Of a DNA stretch of 64,000 nt, positions 52,619 to 62,081 are shown piece by piece (positions within the stretch are counted from its first letter, which is position 1; each line of letters starts with the position of its first letter). The stretch comes from Polaribacter gangjinensis. Lineage in GTDB: Bacteria; Bacteroidota; Bacteroidia; Flavobacteriales; Flavobacteriaceae. The stretch is from positions 1,815,501 to 1,879,500 of the forward strand of contig NZ_CP150662.1 of assembly GCF_038024125.1 (NCBI RefSeq), written 5' to 3'. The notes beneath the pieces are model-generated. The model worked only from the letters and a program-made list of their open reading frames with translations, did not search any database and was not told the DNA's origin. The translations under genes were made by a program, and so were the position numbers.

Positions 52619-54022
52619 ATGAAAAAAATATTTTTTGTGATTTGCATCACTTTTTTAACAACTATTAAAGCCCAAGAAAAAACGATGAGCTTCTCTTTAG
52701 AAGAAGCTATAAAATTTGCACTTGAAAATAGTTACAATACAAAAGCAGCCAAAAACGACATCAAAAATGCGAATAAGGAAGTTTGGAAAACTACTACAAT
52801 CGGTTTGCCACAAATCAATGCAAAAATTGATTATCAAAACTTTATAAAACAACCTGTCTCGTTATTGCCAGCTGCAGCTTTTGACAATACAACTTCTACC
52901 ATAGAGACTGTTGAGCAATATTTTAATCTGCAACCTAATAGCAGACCAACAGCTCCTGAAGGATTTATTCCAGTGGTTTTTGGTACCAAACAAAACATGA
53001 ATGCGTCTGTTACATTAACACAACTGTTATTTGATGGATCGTATTTAGTTGGTTTACAAGCCGCTAAAACTTTTTTAAAGATTTCTGAACAAGCAGAAGA
53101 AAAAACAGAATTGATTACTAGAGAAGCCGTAATCAATGCCTATGGAACTGTTTTAGTAACAGAAAACAGTGTTTCAATTCTCAAAAAAAACATCGAAATT
53201 CTAGAGAAAAATTATAAAGATGCCAAACAAATTTTTGAAAATGGTTTTAACGAAGAAGAAGATGTAGAGCAATTGGAAATTACCCTGGGAAATTTAAAAA
53301 ACCAGCTAAGAAATGTAGAAAATATGCAAGTAATTGCCTATCAAATGCTAAATCTTTCCATGGGAAATCCTATTGAAACCAAATTAATTTTAACAGATTC
53401 ATTGGATGGTTTGGCAAATTCAAACATCAATTTAGGGTTGATTTCGGAAACGTTTAGTGTTGATAAACATATCGATTTTAAAATTGCAGAAAATGATCGT
53501 CAAGTAAAAAGTTTGATGTTGAAACGTGAAAAAAGCATGTATTTACCAAGCTTAAGTGCTTTTGTAAATTATGGAGCACAAGCATTTTCTAATTCATTTA
53601 CATTTTTTGATAATGACCAACGTTGGTTTCAACAATCATTATTTGGTGTAAGTTTAAACGTTCCTATTTTTAGCAGTTTTGGAAGAAATGCCTCTACAAC
53701 ACAAGCAAAAATTGCTTTAGAAACAGCTGATTTACGTTTACAAGAAACCAAACAAAGACTTAGTTTATTAGCAGAAAAAGCCAAAAATGAGTATCAATTT
53801 AGCATCGAAAATTATCAAACCGCCAAAAGAAATGTTGGTTTGGCTGAGAGAATAGAAGGCAAACAACGCGTCAAATTTTTTGAAGGAATATCCTCAAGTT
53901 TTGATTTGTTGCAAGCACAAAATCAATTGTATTCACAACAACAAAATTACATTCAATCAATGCTTGATGTAATTGCAAAAAAAGCAGCATTAGAAAACGC
54001 ACTAAATATTCCAATAAAATAA
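52619..54022 (+). CDS. TolC family outer membrane efflux protein
   Basis: 467 residues. Signal peptide about 1-18 (MKKIFFVICITFLTTIKA), then the TolC repeat: FSLEEAIKFALENSYNTKAAKNDIKNANKEV at the start of the first half, VNVPIFSSFGRN-like near residue 345, and FFEGISSSFDLLQAQNQLYSQQQNYIQS (about 420-447). It forms the trimeric outer-membrane tunnel of the efflux pump. One base after the TetR stop. Confidence 0.94.
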   Translation: MKKIFFVICITFLTTIKAQEKTMSFSLEEAIKFALENSYNTKAAKNDIKNANKEVWKTTTIGLPQINAKIDYQNFIKQPVSLLPAAAFDNTTSTIETVEQYFNLQPNSRPTAPEGFIPVVFGTKQNMNASVTLTQLLFDGSYLVGLQAAKTFLKISEQAEEKTELITREAVINAYGTVLVTENSVSILKKNIEILEKNYKDAKQIFENGFNEEEDVEQLEITLGNLKNQLRNVENMQVIAYQMLNLSMGNPIETKLILTDSLDGLANSNINLGLISETFSVDKHIDFKIAENDRQVKSLMLKREKSMYLPSLSAFVNYGAQAFSNSFTFFDNDQRWFQQSLFGVSLNVPIFSSFGRNASTTQAKIALETADLRLQETKQRLSLLAEKAKNEYQFSIENYQTAKRNVGLAERIEGKQRVKFFEGISSSFDLLQAQNQLYSQQQNYIQSMLDVIAKKAALENALNIPIK

Positions 54023-54032
54023 CTAACTGAAA

Positions 54033-55199
54033 ATGAAAACTATTTACCTATTATTATTGACAACTTTTATCTTGGTTTCTTGTGGAGAAAAAAAACAACC
54101 CACTTTAGACGAAGTGATTGCAACACAAGATTTGACTAAAATTCGTGCAAAAAAAACAGAATTAGATAAACAAAGTCAAGAAATTGCTGAAAAAATAAAA
54201 TTGTTAATTGCTGAAATTGACAAATTAGATACACTTAAAAGAGTACCATTAGTTACTGCTTTAGAGGCTAAACACGAAGTTTTCAATCATTATTTAGAAT
54301 TGCAAGGTGATGTAAAAACCAAACAAAACGTGTTGATTTATCCTGAAATACCTGGAACTTTGGAAAAAGTGTATGTAACAAGAGGTCAAAATGTTTCAAA
54401 GGGACAAGTATTAGCTACAATTGATGATGGTGGAATGGCACAACAAGTGGCACAATTAGAAGCTACTACATCTTTGGCAAAAACAACTTTTGAACGTCAA
54501 AAAAGACTGTGGGAACAAAAAATTGGTTCTGAAATCCAATTTTTACAGGCAAAAACAAGTTACGAATCTCAAAAAAACAGCTTAGATCAATTTAAAAAAC
54601 AGCTTTCAAAAGCTACAATTAGAGCGCCATTTTCGGGAGTTATTGATGATGTTATTAAAGAGCAAGGAACTGTTGTTGCGCCAGGAATGGGATCAGAAAT
54701 TTTTAGAATTGTAAACCTAGACAATATGTATATTGAAACTGCTGTACCAGAAACATACATCAGTAACATTACAAAAGGAAAAGAAGTGCAAGTTTCATTT
54801 CCTGTTTTAAGGAAAGATATTGCAACGAAAGTTAGAGAAACTGGGAATTTTATCAATCCTGCAAACAGAACTTTTATGATTGAAATTCAAGTTCCAAATT
54901 CGGATAAAAACATCAAACCAAACTTAACAGCAAAGTTAAAAATCAACGATTATACCAACCTAAAAGCAATTTTAATTCCACAAAGTATCATTTCAGAAAA
55001 TGCTGAAGGTCAGCAATATGTATATATTATTACTGATTTGAATGGTAACAAAGGGATTGCAAAACAAACCGTTGTAAAAACAGGAAAAACACAAGGTGAC
55101 ATCATCGAAATTTTAGAAGGAATATCTGAAGGAGATATGCTAATTCAAGCTGGTGCAAGAAGTGTAAAAAATGGACAAGAGGTTAAGATTAGTCAATAG
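54033..55199 (+). CDS. Efflux RND transporter periplasmic adaptor (MFP/HlyD type)
   Basis: 388 residues. Lipoprotein signal LLTTFILVSC (Cys about 17). A short coiled coil (about 35-65) precedes the lipoyl half-motif LVYPEIPGTLEKVYVTRGQNVSKGQVLATID, then a hairpin, and KATIRAPFSGVIDDVIKEQGTVVAPG, the second half. It links the inner-membrane pump to TolC. It is 10 bp after TolC. Confidence 0.95.
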   Translation: MKTIYLLLLTTFILVSCGEKKQPTLDEVIATQDLTKIRAKKTELDKQSQEIAEKIKLLIAEIDKLDTLKRVPLVTALEAKHEVFNHYLELQGDVKTKQNVLIYPEIPGTLEKVYVTRGQNVSKGQVLATIDDGGMAQQVAQLEATTSLAKTTFERQKRLWEQKIGSEIQFLQAKTSYESQKNSLDQFKKQLSKATIRAPFSGVIDDVIKEQGTVVAPGMGSEIFRIVNLDNMYIETAVPETYISNITKGKEVQVSFPVLRKDIATKVRETGNFINPANRTFMIEIQVPNSDKNIKPNLTAKLKINDYTNLKAILIPQSIISENAEGQQYVYIITDLNGNKGIAKQTVVKTGKTQGDIIEILEGISEGDMLIQAGARSVKNGQEVKISQ

Positions 55200-55251
55200 A
55201 CATTAGACTGTAATTTGTAGAATAAAGAAAATAAAAAAATTATATGAAATT

Positions 55252-55626
55252 ATGGAAGATGTAACATTTAAATTTGAAGAACTCACGGTTTATAAAAAGG
55301 CTATTGAATTTATAAATGATGCTTACAACGTTTCAAAAACATTCCCAAAAAGCGAAATCTATGGTTTAACATCACAATTTTTAAGAGCTTCTAATTCAAT
55401 TGCTTTAAATATTACAGAAGGTTCAGGAGATACAAACTTACAGTTTTCAAGATTTTTGAAAATTGCTTTAGGTTCCGTTAAAGAATGTGTAGTTTGCTTA
55501 ACAATTGCTAAAAATCAACAATATATTACTTTAGAAAAAAATAGTGAATTAAGAATAAAACTAGTTGAATTATCTAAAATGATTACTGGTTTGAAAAAAT
55601 ATTTAAATCAAAAAACGAATTCATAA
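55252..55626 (+). CDS. Four-helix bundle protein (S23/IVP family), within the efflux operon
   Basis: 124 residues. FEELTVYKKAIEFINDAYNVS, IYGLTSQFLRASNSIALNITEGSGDTN and FLKIALGSVKECVVCLTIA are the family pattern; the fold is a four-helix bundle. It lies between adaptor and pump genes, with 52-bp and 56-bp spacers that contain short AT-rich repeats. It is diverged from the member at 31835. A role in efflux is not known, and it may be a mobile passenger. Confidence 0.88.
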   Translation: MEDVTFKFEELTVYKKAIEFINDAYNVSKTFPKSEIYGLTSQFLRASNSIALNITEGSGDTNLQFSRFLKIALGSVKECVVCLTIAKNQQYITLEKNSELRIKLVELSKMITGLKKYLNQKTNS

Positions 55627-55682
55627 AGTCATCAGATTGTTACTACCGTCAACCGTCTAAAGACTAAAAACTAATCAAAAAA

Positions 55683-58600
55683 ATGAATAAAACTGACAAA
55701 GAATTCAAACTCTCTTCTTGGGCAATTTCCAATAGCACCACAATGTATGTGGCAATATTCTTGATTTTAGTCTTAGGAATTACAGCATATTATGATATGC
55801 CAAGAGAAGATTTTCCAGAAATAAAAGAAACGAAAATATACATCAGCACTTTATATCCTGGAAATACAGCTGAAGATATTGAAAAACTAATTACTGATCC
55901 ATTAGAAGACCAATTGAAAGGTTTGAGTGGTGTTGTTGAAATCACTTCTACATCGCAAGAAGATTATTCTATGATCATTGTTGAGTTTGATGATGATATG
56001 AATGTTGAAGTTGCCAAACAACGTGTAAAAGATAAAATTGATTCTGAAAAAGCTTCTGAAGATTGGCCCACTTTTAACGGCGCAAAAGTAGATCCAAATG
56101 CGTTTGATTTGAGCATGTCTGAAGAAATTCCGTTTCTAAACATCAATATTTCAGGAGATTATCCTCTAGAAAAACTAAAAGAATTTGCAGAATATTTGCA
56201 AGATGATATCGAAGATTTAACCGAAGTGAAACAAGCTGATATTCGTGGTGTGCAAGAAAAAGAAGTAGAAATTGCTGTTGATATCTATAAAATGATGGCA
56301 ACTCAGGTAAGCTTTAACGACATCATAACTGCCATCAATAATGGAAATGTAACTTCCTCTGCAGGAAATTTAATCGCATCTGGACAAAGAAGGACCATCA
56401 GAATTTTAGGTGAAATTGACAAACCATCAGACCTTGAAAATTTTGTTGTAAAATCAGAAAATGGAAACTCCATTTACTTAAGAGATATTGCAACTGTCAG
56501 TTTTAAAGAAAAAGACAAAACAACATTTGCTAGAAAAGATGGAAAACCTGTGGTAATGCTTGACGTTAAAAAACGTGCAGGAAAAAATATGATTGGTGCT
56601 GCAGAGCAAATAAAAGTGATTGTTGCCAATGCAAAAGAAAATTATTTCCCGAAAAATTTAGAGGTTAGTATTACCAATGATTTATCAGACAAAACGATTG
56701 GTCAAGTTGATGATTTGGTAAACAACATCATCTTCGGAATTATTTTGGTTGTAGGCGTTTTAATGTTCTTTTTAGGATTTAAAAACGCACTTTTTGTTGG
56801 TTTTGCCATTCCTATGTCTATGTTCATGTCCTTAATGATTTTAGGAGCAATGGGTTATACCTTAAATACCATGATTCTTTTTGGATTGATTATGGGTCTA
56901 GGAATGCTTGTAGATAATGGAATTGTTGTCGTTGAAAACGTGTATCGTTTAATGGACGAAGAAGGTTTATCAAGAGTAGAAGCTGCCAAAAAAGGAATTG
57001 GCGAAATTGCATATCCTATCATCATTTCTACAGTTACAACTGTTGCTGCGTTTGTGCCTTTGGGCTTATGGCCTGGATTATTTGGTCAGTTTATGATTTA
57101 CTTTCCAATAACACTTTCAGTGGTTTTAGGATCATCTTTAGTGGTAGCCATTTTCTTTAATTCGGTTTTGGTTTCAAAATTTATGACTACTGAAGATAAA
57201 GACATGCCCCTAAAAAGAATCATCACAATTACATCTATTGTTGGTGGATTTGGTTTGATCATTTTAATTTTTGGAGGCGCATATAGAGGTTTAGGTTCAG
57301 TAATGGTTTTCACGGCAATCATGTTGTGGGTATATCGTATTTGGTTGCGTAAGTGGGCGAATTATTTCCAAGAAAACACCTTGGTTTGGCTAGAAAATAT
57401 GTACGAAAAAAGCCTGAAAACTTCTTTAAAAAGATGGTTTCCTGTTGCAATAACTATCGGAACATTTTTACTTTTATTTTTAGCTTTTGGTGGATTTGGA
57501 GCTTCAGTGGCTTCTCAAAGAACAAAAATTGAATTTTTCCCTGACAACAAACCTAATCAAGTTGTTGTGTATATTGAATATCCACAGGGAACAGATATTG
57601 ACGAAACCAATAAAATAACCAAAGAAATTGAACAAAAAGTGTACAGTGTTTTAAACCAAGATATGTACATGGATAATGGTGTCAATTTTATGGTAGAAAG
57701 CTCGGTTTCGCAAGTGGGTGAAGGTGCAGGAAATCCTCAAACTGATGGAGGTTCTGCTGCTGAAATGCCACACAAAGGGAAAATCACTGCTTCCATGCGC
57801 GAATATAAATACAGAAGAGGTTTGGATAGTGAAGAATTACGTCAAAAAGTACAAAAAGCCCTAACAGGAATTTATCCTGGTGTATTGATTTCGGTAGAAA
57901 AAGATGCAAATGGACCACCAACTGGAGCTCCAATCAATATTGAATTGGAAGGAAATAATTATGATGAATTGATTGCAACTGCCGAAAAAATGCGAGCTTA
58001 TATTAATACCAGAAATGTTCCTGGAGTTGATGAAATTAAGATTGATGTAAATAAAGACAAACCTTCTATGAAGGTCATTGTAGACAGAGAAAAAGCAGGT
58101 GAATTAGGCGTTTCTACAAGTCAAGTTGGACAACAATTAAGAAGTGCAATCTTTGGTGCAAAAGCAGGAATTTATAAAGAAGATGGTGATGATTATGATA
58201 TCAATGTGCGTTTTAACGAAGACATCAGATATAACAAAAGTGCCATTTTTGATCAAAAAATTACCTTTAGAGACATGGCTTCTGGTCAAATAAAAACCAT
58301 TCCTGTTTCTTCAATTGCAACACAAAGTAATAGCTCTGGATTTAGCGCAATCAAACACAGAGATACCAAACGTGTAGTAACTGTCTATTCGCAATTGGCT
58401 CCAGGTTATGTAGATGCTGCAGCTGTGGTAAATCAAATTAAAGAAGAAATGAAAAGTTTTTCTGATTTGCCTCCATCAATAAAAATAGATTATACAGGAC
58501 AATTGGAAGAACAAAACAAACAACAAGCGTTTTTAATTGGCGCTTTTTTCAAAGGATTAGCATTGATTTTCTTTATCTTGATTTTCCAATTCAATTCAGT

Positions 58601-59162
58601 TTCAAAACCAGCCATTATTATGATTGCTATTTTCTTGAGTTTTATTGGGGTTTTTGGCGGAATTGTAATCTCAGGAAGTTCGTTTGTAATTATGATGACA
58701 ATGATGGGAATCATTGCTCTTGCAGGAATTGTGGTGAATAATGGAGTTGTGCTGCTAGATTATATGCAATTGTTGATTGATCGTAAAAAAGAAGAATTTG
58801 GTTTAGAAGATCAAAAATATTTGCCAAAAGAATTGTTATTAGAAGCCATTATCAAAGCAGGAAAAGCACGTTTACGTCCTGTTTTACTAACAGCAATTAC
58901 TACCATTTTAGGATTAATTCCGTTAGCTATTGGATTGAATATCAACTTTTTCTCATTATTTAGTGAGTTTGATGCCAATATTTATATGGGTGGAGATAAT
59001 GTGATTTTTTGGGGACCTTTGGCTTGGGCTGTAATTTACGGTTTGTTTGTGGCAACATTCTTAACATTGATTGTAGTTCCTATATTATTTTACTTAATCA
59101 CACGCTTCAAAATGTGGTTACACCAAAAATTCAATGGTGAAATTGTAGAAGTTTTAGATTGA
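55683..59162 (+). CDS. Efflux RND transporter permease (AcrB-like)
   Basis: 1159 residues, longer than AcrB (about 1050). One N-terminal helix (about 16-33), a porter domain, then NNIIFGIILVVGVLMFFLGFKNALFVGFAIPMSMFMSLMI and GLIMGLGMLVDNGIVVVENVYRLMDEEG (helix 4, with the proton-relay Asp), GEIAYPIIISTVTTVAAFVPL. A second half repeats the plan, with GIIALAGIVVNNGVVLLDYMQL and GKARLRPVLLTAITTILGLIPLA. In this second half the relay residues are NN. Proton-driven export; cargo unknown. Confidence 0.96.
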   Translation: MNKTDKEFKLSSWAISNSTTMYVAIFLILVLGITAYYDMPREDFPEIKETKIYISTLYPGNTAEDIEKLITDPLEDQLKGLSGVVEITSTSQEDYSMIIVEFDDDMNVEVAKQRVKDKIDSEKASEDWPTFNGAKVDPNAFDLSMSEEIPFLNINISGDYPLEKLKEFAEYLQDDIEDLTEVKQADIRGVQEKEVEIAVDIYKMMATQVSFNDIITAINNGNVTSSAGNLIASGQRRTIRILGEIDKPSDLENFVVKSENGNSIYLRDIATVSFKEKDKTTFARKDGKPVVMLDVKKRAGKNMIGAAEQIKVIVANAKENYFPKNLEVSITNDLSDKTIGQVDDLVNNIIFGIILVVGVLMFFLGFKNALFVGFAIPMSMFMSLMILGAMGYTLNTMILFGLIMGLGMLVDNGIVVVENVYRLMDEEGLSRVEAAKKGIGEIAYPIIISTVTTVAAFVPLGLWPGLFGQFMIYFPITLSVVLGSSLVVAIFFNSVLVSKFMTTEDKDMPLKRIITITSIVGGFGLIILIFGGAYRGLGSVMVFTAIMLWVYRIWLRKWANYFQENTLVWLENMYEKSLKTSLKRWFPVAITIGTFLLLFLAFGGFGASVASQRTKIEFFPDNKPNQVVVYIEYPQGTDIDETNKITKEIEQKVYSVLNQDMYMDNGVNFMVESSVSQVGEGAGNPQTDGGSAAEMPHKGKITASMREYKYRRGLDSEELRQKVQKALTGIYPGVLISVEKDANGPPTGAPINIELEGNNYDELIATAEKMRAYINTRNVPGVDEIKIDVNKDKPSMKVIVDREKAGELGVSTSQVGQQLRSAIFGAKAGIYKEDGDDYDINVRFNEDIRYNKSAIFDQKITFRDMASGQIKTIPVSSIATQSNSSGFSAIKHRDTKRVVTVYSQLAPGYVDAAAVVNQIKEEMKSFSDLPPSIKIDYTGQLEEQNKQQAFLIGAFFKGLALIFFILIFQFNSVSKPAIIMIAIFLSFIGVFGGIVISGSSFVIMMTMMGIIALAGIVVNNGVVLLDYMQLLIDRKKEEFGLEDQKYLPKELLLEAIIKAGKARLRPVLLTAITTILGLIPLAIGLNINFFSLFSEFDANIYMGGDNVIFWGPLAWAVIYGLFVATFLTLIVVPILFYLITRFKMWLHQKFNGEIVEVLD

Positions 59163-59183
59163 TAAACGTTATTTCTAAATTTT

Positions 59184-59219
59184 AAAAAAGGTTGTGAAAA
59201 TTCATTCACAACCTTTTTT
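59184..59219 (+). terminator. Intrinsic terminator of the efflux operon
   Basis: A 15-pair stem, 59184-59198 with 59205-59219 (GGTTGTGAA/TTCACAACC with A and T tails), loop AATTCA. Confidence 0.95.
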
Positions 59220-59227
59220 CATTTTTG

Positions 59228-59235
59228 TACTTTTG
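59228..59235 (+). promoter_or_regulatory. Putative recX promoter -7 box, leaderless arrangement
   Basis: TACTTTTG, four bases AAAA, then the ATG of recX at 59240. The distance is the same as at DUF3109 and panD. Confidence 0.5.
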
Positions 59236-59239
59236 AAAA

Positions 59240-59713
59240 ATGAATCCGAAAAAAAGTTACACAGTTCAAGAAATCCAACAAAAAATCGCACAATATTGTG
59301 TGTATCAAGATCGCTGTCACAAAGAAGTAGAAGAAAAAATCAAGTCTTATGATTTGATTCCTGAAGCTCGTGAAATGATTTTGTTGAATTTGATGAAAGA
59401 CAATTTTTTAAACGAAGAGCGTTTTGCTAAAAGTTTTGCAAGAGGAAAATTCCGCATTAAACATTGGGGAAAAAACCGCATTGTAAACGAATTGAAAATG
59501 AGAGATATTTCATCTTACAACATCAAAACTGCCTTGAAAGAAATTGATGAAAAAGAGTATATAAACACGATTTACAAAATAACTGAAAACAGAAACAATG
59601 TCATTTCAGAATCAAATCCTTACAAACGCAAAAAAAAATTGATTGATTTTCTCCTCAGAAAAGGGTTTGAAACAGCGTTGATTTTTAAAACTGTTGATGA
59701 TGTTTTATCTTGA
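59240..59713 (+). CDS. recX: Regulatory protein RecX
   Basis: 157 residues, typical size. Three-helix repeats: YTVQEIQQKIAQYCVYQDRCHKEVEEKI, LMKDNFLNEERFAKSFARGKFRIKHWGKNRIVNELKMRDI (about 53-92) with the RFAxxFxRxK signature, and a last RKKKLIDFLLRKGFETALIFKTVD. It binds RecA filaments and restrains recombination. No recA is near. It is convergent with a small lipoprotein gene one base away. Confidence 0.92.
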   Translation: MNPKKSYTVQEIQQKIAQYCVYQDRCHKEVEEKIKSYDLIPEAREMILLNLMKDNFLNEERFAKSFARGKFRIKHWGKNRIVNELKMRDISSYNIKTALKEIDEKEYINTIYKITENRNNVISESNPYKRKKKLIDFLLRKGFETALIFKTVDDVLS

Positions 59714-59714
59714 C

Positions 59715-60233
59715 TTATTTAAATTTTAACTGAAAAATCGAGTCGTTTTTGTGAGTGATTTTAACAACTGCTTTCATATCATCATTCGGAATTGGCACAG
59801 ACAACACATAATGATGCAATGTCCAATTTTCATCAATTTTTTCCAAAACTCCAGAGCCTCTAAATGTACCTCTGTTCGTTTGTAAATTTTCATCAAACCA
59901 AGCAAAATTTCCAGCATCGTTCAAATAAATATTTCTTTCTAAAGCTTTAAAATCCCAAGCTTTGCCTTTATCAAAATGAGGTTTGCTGTAATTTTCAAAT
60001 TGACTTTTTGACCAAATTTCTGATGCATCTGTTCCTATAAAAACCGAATTTTCAGCCATTTTATCAAAATAATTCGCATAATTTGTTTGTGAAGCTGCCA
60101 AATGCCAATCATTTAAAAAAGTTTGAATAAGTTCTTTTTGATGCGACTTTTCTGAATCAGCTATTTTTACAGCTGATTTTTCACAAGAAATAATTAGAAA
60201 AAACAACAATGTAATAAAAATTACTTTTTTCAT
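59715..60233 (-). CDS. Nuclear transport factor 2/SnoaL-like lipoprotein
   Basis: 172 residues. Lipoprotein signal TLLFFLIISC (Cys about 17). The mature part fits the SnoaL_3/NTF2 cone: LIQTFLNDWHLAASQTNYANYFDKMAENSVFIGTDASEIWSKSQF and FAWFDENLQTNRGTFRGSGVLEKIDENWTLHHYVLSVPIP. Enzyme or binder is unknown. It overlaps the stop of the upstream lipoprotein gene by 4 bp. Confidence 0.83.
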   Translation of the reverse strand: MKKVIFITLLFFLIISCEKSAVKIADSEKSHQKELIQTFLNDWHLAASQTNYANYFDKMAENSVFIGTDASEIWSKSQFENYSKPHFDKGKAWDFKALERNIYLNDAGNFAWFDENLQTNRGTFRGSGVLEKIDENWTLHHYVLSVPIPNDDMKAVVKITHKNDSIFQLKFK

Positions 60234-60853
60234 TTATTGCCCTTTTTTTTGGAATTTTCCTCGAGTTTTTTGGCTTTTTCATCCATTTTTTTCAAAATAC
60301 TATTTTTTGAAATAGTATCAATTTTTGTAGTATCTAAACCAATCAAACTAACATCAATAGTAATCTCGTCCTCAAATTTCTTCTTTGAAAAAGTCGTATT
60401 AATTTTGGCATTAATGGCTCCAAAAGCTTCCAAAATTTTATCAATTTGAGCGTTTACCTCTTTCGCTGTAATGGCTGGAATTGTATTCATGTCAGCCAAT
60501 CTCAGTGATTCATTGTACATAATATTCACTCTTGTTTCAAACGAAGGATTATTAAAAATTTCAGGTTTAACGCTTTCTTTCATCGCTTTTACAAGATCTC
60601 TAAGTTCTACAGAATTGCTCAAAACTTCTTTAGGAGAAGCCTTTTTAAAGCGACCTAAAAAGCTTTTTAACGTTCCATATTCAGCCCAAACATCAATTTC
60701 TGGCTGAAAAAGTGGTAATACATTTTCAAAATCAGAGTGTTTCACAACAGCACGCATTTCAGCAATTGCTGATGTATCAATCTCCTTTTTTTCAGGTGTT
60801 TTTTTACAGGAAATAAAGAAGAAAATTGAAAAAAGAAGGAAATATTTCACCAA
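60230..60853 (-). CDS. Hypothetical lipoprotein, unrecognised
   Basis: 207 residues. Signal LLFSIFFFISC (lipobox FISC, Cys about 16) and then a charged, mainly helical mature part; the C-terminus (KKMDEKAKKLEENSKKKGNK) is highly basic. I do not know the family. Overlap by 4 bp with the NTF2-like gene suggests that both act together in the periplasm. Confidence 0.75.
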   Translation of the reverse strand: MVKYFLLFSIFFFISCKKTPEKKEIDTSAIAEMRAVVKHSDFENVLPLFQPEIDVWAEYGTLKSFLGRFKKASPKEVLSNSVELRDLVKAMKESVKPEIFNNPSFETRVNIMYNESLRLADMNTIPAITAKEVNAQIDKILEAFGAINAKINTTFSKKKFEDEITIDVSLIGLDTTKIDTISKNSILKKMDEKAKKLEENSKKKGNK

Positions 60854-60977
60854 ATAAAAAATTAACGTCGTAAAAATACATATTTTAATTGTGCGATGGT
60901 GTTTGAAAATTCATAAAATGAATTTCATTAACAATTAATTATTTTAATTGGAATTATTTACGAATAATAAAATTAAG

Positions 60978-60985
60978 TACCTTTG
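60978..60985 (+). promoter_or_regulatory. Putative threonine dehydrogenase promoter -7 box
   Basis: TACCTTTG matches TAnnTTTG, 27 nt before the ATG at 61013. It also excludes the upstream start at 60983. Confidence 0.5.
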
Positions 60986-61012
60986 TTTCGTAAAATAATT
61001 GATTTTATTTCA

Positions 61013-61957
61013 ATGGAAAACCGCATTTTAGTTTTAGGCGCAAGTGGTCAAATTGGTACTGAACTGACTCAAAAATTACGTGAATTGTATGGAAATCAGC
61101 AAGTAATTGCTTCTGATATCAAGGAAGGAACTTCAGAAATGATGGCTTCAGGACCTTTTGAAATTTTGGATGCGACTGATAAAGCCTCTATTTTACAGGT
61201 TATTCTAAAATACAAAATCAATCAAGTGTATTTGTTGGCTGCTATGTTGTCTGCGACTGCTGAAAAATTTCCTCAAAAAGCATGGGATTTAAACATGAAT
61301 TCTTTGCTAGCTGTGTTAGATTTAGCGAAAGAAAAATACATTCAACAAGTGTATTGGCCTAGTTCAATTGCTGTTTTTGGGCCTACAACTCCTAAGCAAA
61401 ATACGCCTCAAAAAACCATTATGGAACCTAGTACAGTTTACGGAATTAGTAAACTTTCGGGTGAATTTTGGTGCAATTATTACCATCAAAAATTTGGAGT
61501 TGACGTGCGTAGTTTGCGTTATCCTGGCATCATTTCTTGGAAAACAAAACCTGGAGGTGGCACTACAGATTATGCTGTGGATATTTATTTTAAAGCACTT
61601 GAAGAGAAAAAATTCACATGTTTTTTAAGTGAAAACACGCGTTTGCCTATGATGTATATGCAAGATGCTGTCAACGCAACCATTCAATTAATGCAAGCAA
61701 AATCAAGTGAAATTAAAATTAGAACGAGTTATAATTTAGCTGCTATTGATTTTACACCAAAAGAAATTGCAGATGTAATCAAAAAACACATTCCTGATTT
61801 TACCATTGAGTATGCACCAGATTCAAGACAACAAATTGCAGATAGTTGGCCTTCATCAATTGATGATTCTGAAGCAAGAAATGATTGGAATTGGAAACAT
61901 CAATTTGATTTGTCTTCCATGACTGTCGAAATGTTGAAAAACTTAGAAAAAAAGTGA
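61013..61957 (+). CDS. SDR-type L-threonine 3-dehydrogenase
   Basis: 314 residues from MENRILVLGASGQIGTEL, the NAD-binding motif. Catalytic set: PSSIAVFGP and YGISKLSGEFW (YxxxK, about 142-152), followed by SLRYPGIISWKTKPGGGTTDYAV (about 168-190), a stretch known from the GalE-like threonine dehydrogenases of psychrophilic flavobacteria. It oxidises threonine to 2-amino-3-ketobutyrate. The longer frame from 60983 overlaps the promoter and is rejected. The next enzyme, KBL, is not in the window. Confidence 0.9.
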   Translation: MENRILVLGASGQIGTELTQKLRELYGNQQVIASDIKEGTSEMMASGPFEILDATDKASILQVILKYKINQVYLLAAMLSATAEKFPQKAWDLNMNSLLAVLDLAKEKYIQQVYWPSSIAVFGPTTPKQNTPQKTIMEPSTVYGISKLSGEFWCNYYHQKFGVDVRSLRYPGIISWKTKPGGGTTDYAVDIYFKALEEKKFTCFLSENTRLPMMYMQDAVNATIQLMQAKSSEIKIRTSYNLAAIDFTPKEIADVIKKHIPDFTIEYAPDSRQQIADSWPSSIDDSEARNDWNWKHQFDLSSMTVEMLKNLEKK

Positions 61958-62057
61958 TTTTACAATTCGTGTAAGAATTCCTATTTATTTCGTCTAAAAC
62001 AAAGTTTGATTTTGTCATTATGTAACTTGAGTTACTCATGACAATATTGATAAAAAG

Positions 62058-62065
62058 TATCTTTG
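62058..62065 (+). promoter_or_regulatory. Putative promoter of the thioredoxin-fold gene
   Basis: TATCTTTG matches TAnnTTTG, 16 nt before the ATG at 62082. A small palindrome, GTAAC-TTGA-GTTAC (62022-62035), lies upstream. Confidence 0.45.
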
Positions 62066-62081
62066 TATAAAATTACACATC

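Noticed and set aside
55252..55626. The S23/IVP-type gene as evidence for an rRNA intervening sequence.
   Set aside because: It stands in an efflux operon and no 23S rRNA sequence is near; the family also exists as free genes.
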